Shown: piece after piece, positions 48,425 through 49,379 of the stretch
Position numbering within the stretch: position 1 is the first letter of the stretch
Layout: every line of letters starts with the position of its first letter
Assembly: GCA_007375735.1 (NCBI GenBank)
Contig: VMEW01000010.1
Location: 1 to 49,379 of the forward strand
DNA from: Candidatus Peregrinibacteria bacterium Greene0416_19
GTDB lineage: Bacteria; Patescibacteriota; Gracilibacteria; Peribacterales; Peribacteraceae
Reading direction: 5' to 3'
DNA: 49,379 nucleotides
Translations under genes and position numbers: made by a program
The notes under the pieces: model-generated
Seen by the model: the letters and a program-made list of their open reading frames with translations, nothing else
Told to the model about the DNA's origin: nothing
Database searches by the model: none

Positions 48425-49012
48425 ATGAAGAAGTTCCTCATGAGCGCTGCGGCTGCTGCCCTGCTGGGATCGTCCTTCGTGGCGCCGGCTCTGGCCGACA
48501 ACGCCTTCGTCTCCTCCTCCGGTGAGGTGGCCGCCAGCGCGGACCTCGCCTGCCTATCCACGTCAGTCGACGCGCGCGAGTCCGCCGTCATCAACGCGCG
48601 CGCCGCGTTCCACGCCGGCATCATGACGGCGCTGACGGCCCGGCGCGACGCCCTGAAGGCGGCGTTGACCATCACCAACAACAAAGACAGGCAGGTAGCC
48701 TTTCGTGCGGCCTGGGATGCCTTCCTGAAAACATCAGCCAGGGCCCGCGAGCAGTACAAGACCGACATCAAGGCGGCGTGGAAGGTGTTCTTCGACGCCA
48801 GTGCCAAGTGCAACCTCTCCCTCGATCGCGGTGATAAAAAAGCGATGAAGGAAAAGGAAAGGGGAAAAGACAGGCACGAGGACGATGATGACGACAGCAA
48901 GGAAGCCCGGCGCGACCACAAGGACCGCGGCCTGCACCTCGGGCAATGGCGCAAGGCCCTCGGCGGATCGGCAAGTGTGAAGGCAGGCACCAAGATCGAC
49001 TTGTCCTACTGA
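48425..49012 (+). CDS. Secreted helical protein with charged C-terminal tract
   Basis: 195 aa. Signal peptide MKKFLMSAAAAALLGSSFVA ending at ALADN, then a helical region with two Cys (ADLACLST, SAKCNLSL) and many Arg/Lys (AFRAAWDAFLKTSARAREQY), then a very charged stretch (KEKERGKDRHEDDDDDSKEA). The helical part looks like other small exported CPR proteins. Function unknown. Start 48425 chosen at the signal peptide. A GC hairpin terminator follows. Confidence 0.72.
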   Translation: MKKFLMSAAAAALLGSSFVAPALADNAFVSSSGEVAASADLACLSTSVDARESAVINARAAFHAGIMTALTARRDALKAALTITNNKDRQVAFRAAWDAFLKTSARAREQYKTDIKAAWKVFFDASAKCNLSLDRGDKKAMKEKERGKDRHEDDDDDSKEARRDHKDRGLHLGQWRKALGGSASVKAGTKIDLSY

Positions 49013-49034
49013 GCGCAGAATGTGAAAGACAGCG

Positions 49035-49064
49035 AGCGTGGCCGCACCAGCGGCCACGCTTTCG
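49035..49064 (+). terminator. Intrinsic terminator
   Basis: AGCGTGGCCGC and GCGGCCACGCT form an 11-bp stem around ACCA, followed by TTC. Confidence 0.8.
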
Positions 49065-49146
49065 TGATGAAATCGGCCTTCAATATTGCGCAGCCATCGT
49101 TCATACTCATGTTCCTGCTCCTTCAGAAAGAAATGCTCATTCCCAT

Positions 49147-49222
49147 GCCACGGTAGCTCAGTTGGTAGAGCACAGGACTCATAAGCCTGGGGTCGTCGGT
49201 TCAATCCCGACCCGTGGCACCA
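49147..49222 (+). tRNA. tRNA-Met or tRNA-Ile2 (CAT anticodon)
   Basis: 76 nt. Acceptor GCCACGG pairs with CCGTGGC, anticodon loop CTCATAA (CAT), T arm GGTTCAATCC, CCA encoded. The base pair below the loop is an A-G mismatch. Elongator Met and lysidine-modified Ile2 cannot be told apart by eye. It lacks initiator features. Confidence 0.93.
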
Positions 49223-49379
49223 TTCGACTCGCTACGCTCGCTCATGGTCCTCGGCTGCGGCCTCGGGCCATTCTTCGTATTGCAAGCGTTCGGTTTTGGG
49301 CGCTTTTCATCGTAGGTGGAAGAAATCGGGAATCTGTACTCCGCCTTTTCTCGTGCCCTCGATGGATGGAGTTCCATTG

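Noticed and set aside
1..49379. CRISPR arrays, rRNA genes or prophage modules
   Set aside because: No regularly spaced direct repeats, no rRNA segments and no phage structural genes were seen.
1..49379. Alternative genetic code (UGA read as Gly or Trp)
   Set aside because: Many genes, including dut and the 1333-1335 stop, end at TGA exactly where families end, so UGA is a stop here.

Overview
The window is about 49 kb of GC-rich bacterial chromosome. Genes are dense and mostly single-domain, UGA works as a normal stop, and there is no phage or plasmid backbone. The mix is a stand-alone Pol I-type 5'-3' exonuclease, small two-helix VirB2/TrbC-like pilin-type proteins, many unrecognised secreted or membrane proteins, and very few Shine-Dalgarno sequences. 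I read this as a Patescibacteria/CPR-type genome, possibly Peregrinibacteria/Peribacteria, but that placement is inference. A recurring feature is a TANNNT -10 hexamer only 6-8 nt before the start codon in about two dozen genes, so most transcripts look leaderless.

Layout. 1-4.3 kb: VOC protein, a bPH-like membrane protein, an 816-aa unknown and dut. 4.3-10.4 kb (minus): an aspartate kinase behind a leader-peptide attenuator, a small ParS/MbcA-like protein, ftsZ, ftsA and a flap exonuclease with a C-terminal clamp-binding motif. 10.5-13.7 kb: a half-length GlgA-like protein, a GT-C membrane glycosyltransferase, a SIMPL protein and a GT-C pseudogene. 13.8-16.5 kb: tRNA-Lys followed by a small island bounded by a repeat of the tRNA 3' end, carrying an AsnRS-like enzyme without anticodon domain and a 2OG-Fe(II) oxygenase. 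16.5-25.9 kb: GT-C-like protein, truB, a membrane protein with two pilin-like genes, PRC-barrel protein, prs, a Lys/Met-repeat secreted protein, tRNA-Ile, NYN ribonuclease and a FecR-like protein. 25.9-32.8 kb: ruvC, bPH protein, recF, Nudix, L33, EamA transporter, trxB, gdhA and a PqqC/CADD-like protein. 33.1-38.4 kb: BtuF-like protein, PfkB-like kinase, LysE/RhtB exporter, unknowns and tRNA-Leu. 38.4-44.2 kb: murL-murD2, grpE and archaeal-type PEP carboxylase. 44.3-49.4 kb: a copper/redox group (HMA-SafE-cupredoxin fusion, His-rich lipoprotein, CuA-like lipoprotein, DoxX), a secreted protein and tRNA-Met.

The most striking content is in murL-murD2, the L-Glu ligase/epimerase route to D-Glu in peptidoglycan. 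murL carries two in-frame copies of a ~60-bp palindrome. murD2 carries an in-frame DUF559 nuclease domain flanked by inverted GC-rich repeats whose ends match a 165-bp non-coding element at 4312-4476. Together these look like one mobile family with nuclease-bearing and MITE-like members. The second highlight is a complete Lys/Thr/Met-codon attenuator in front of aspartate kinase. Shorter palindromes have also entered ftsZ and trxB in frame, so this genome has been repeatedly remodelled by small palindromic repeats.
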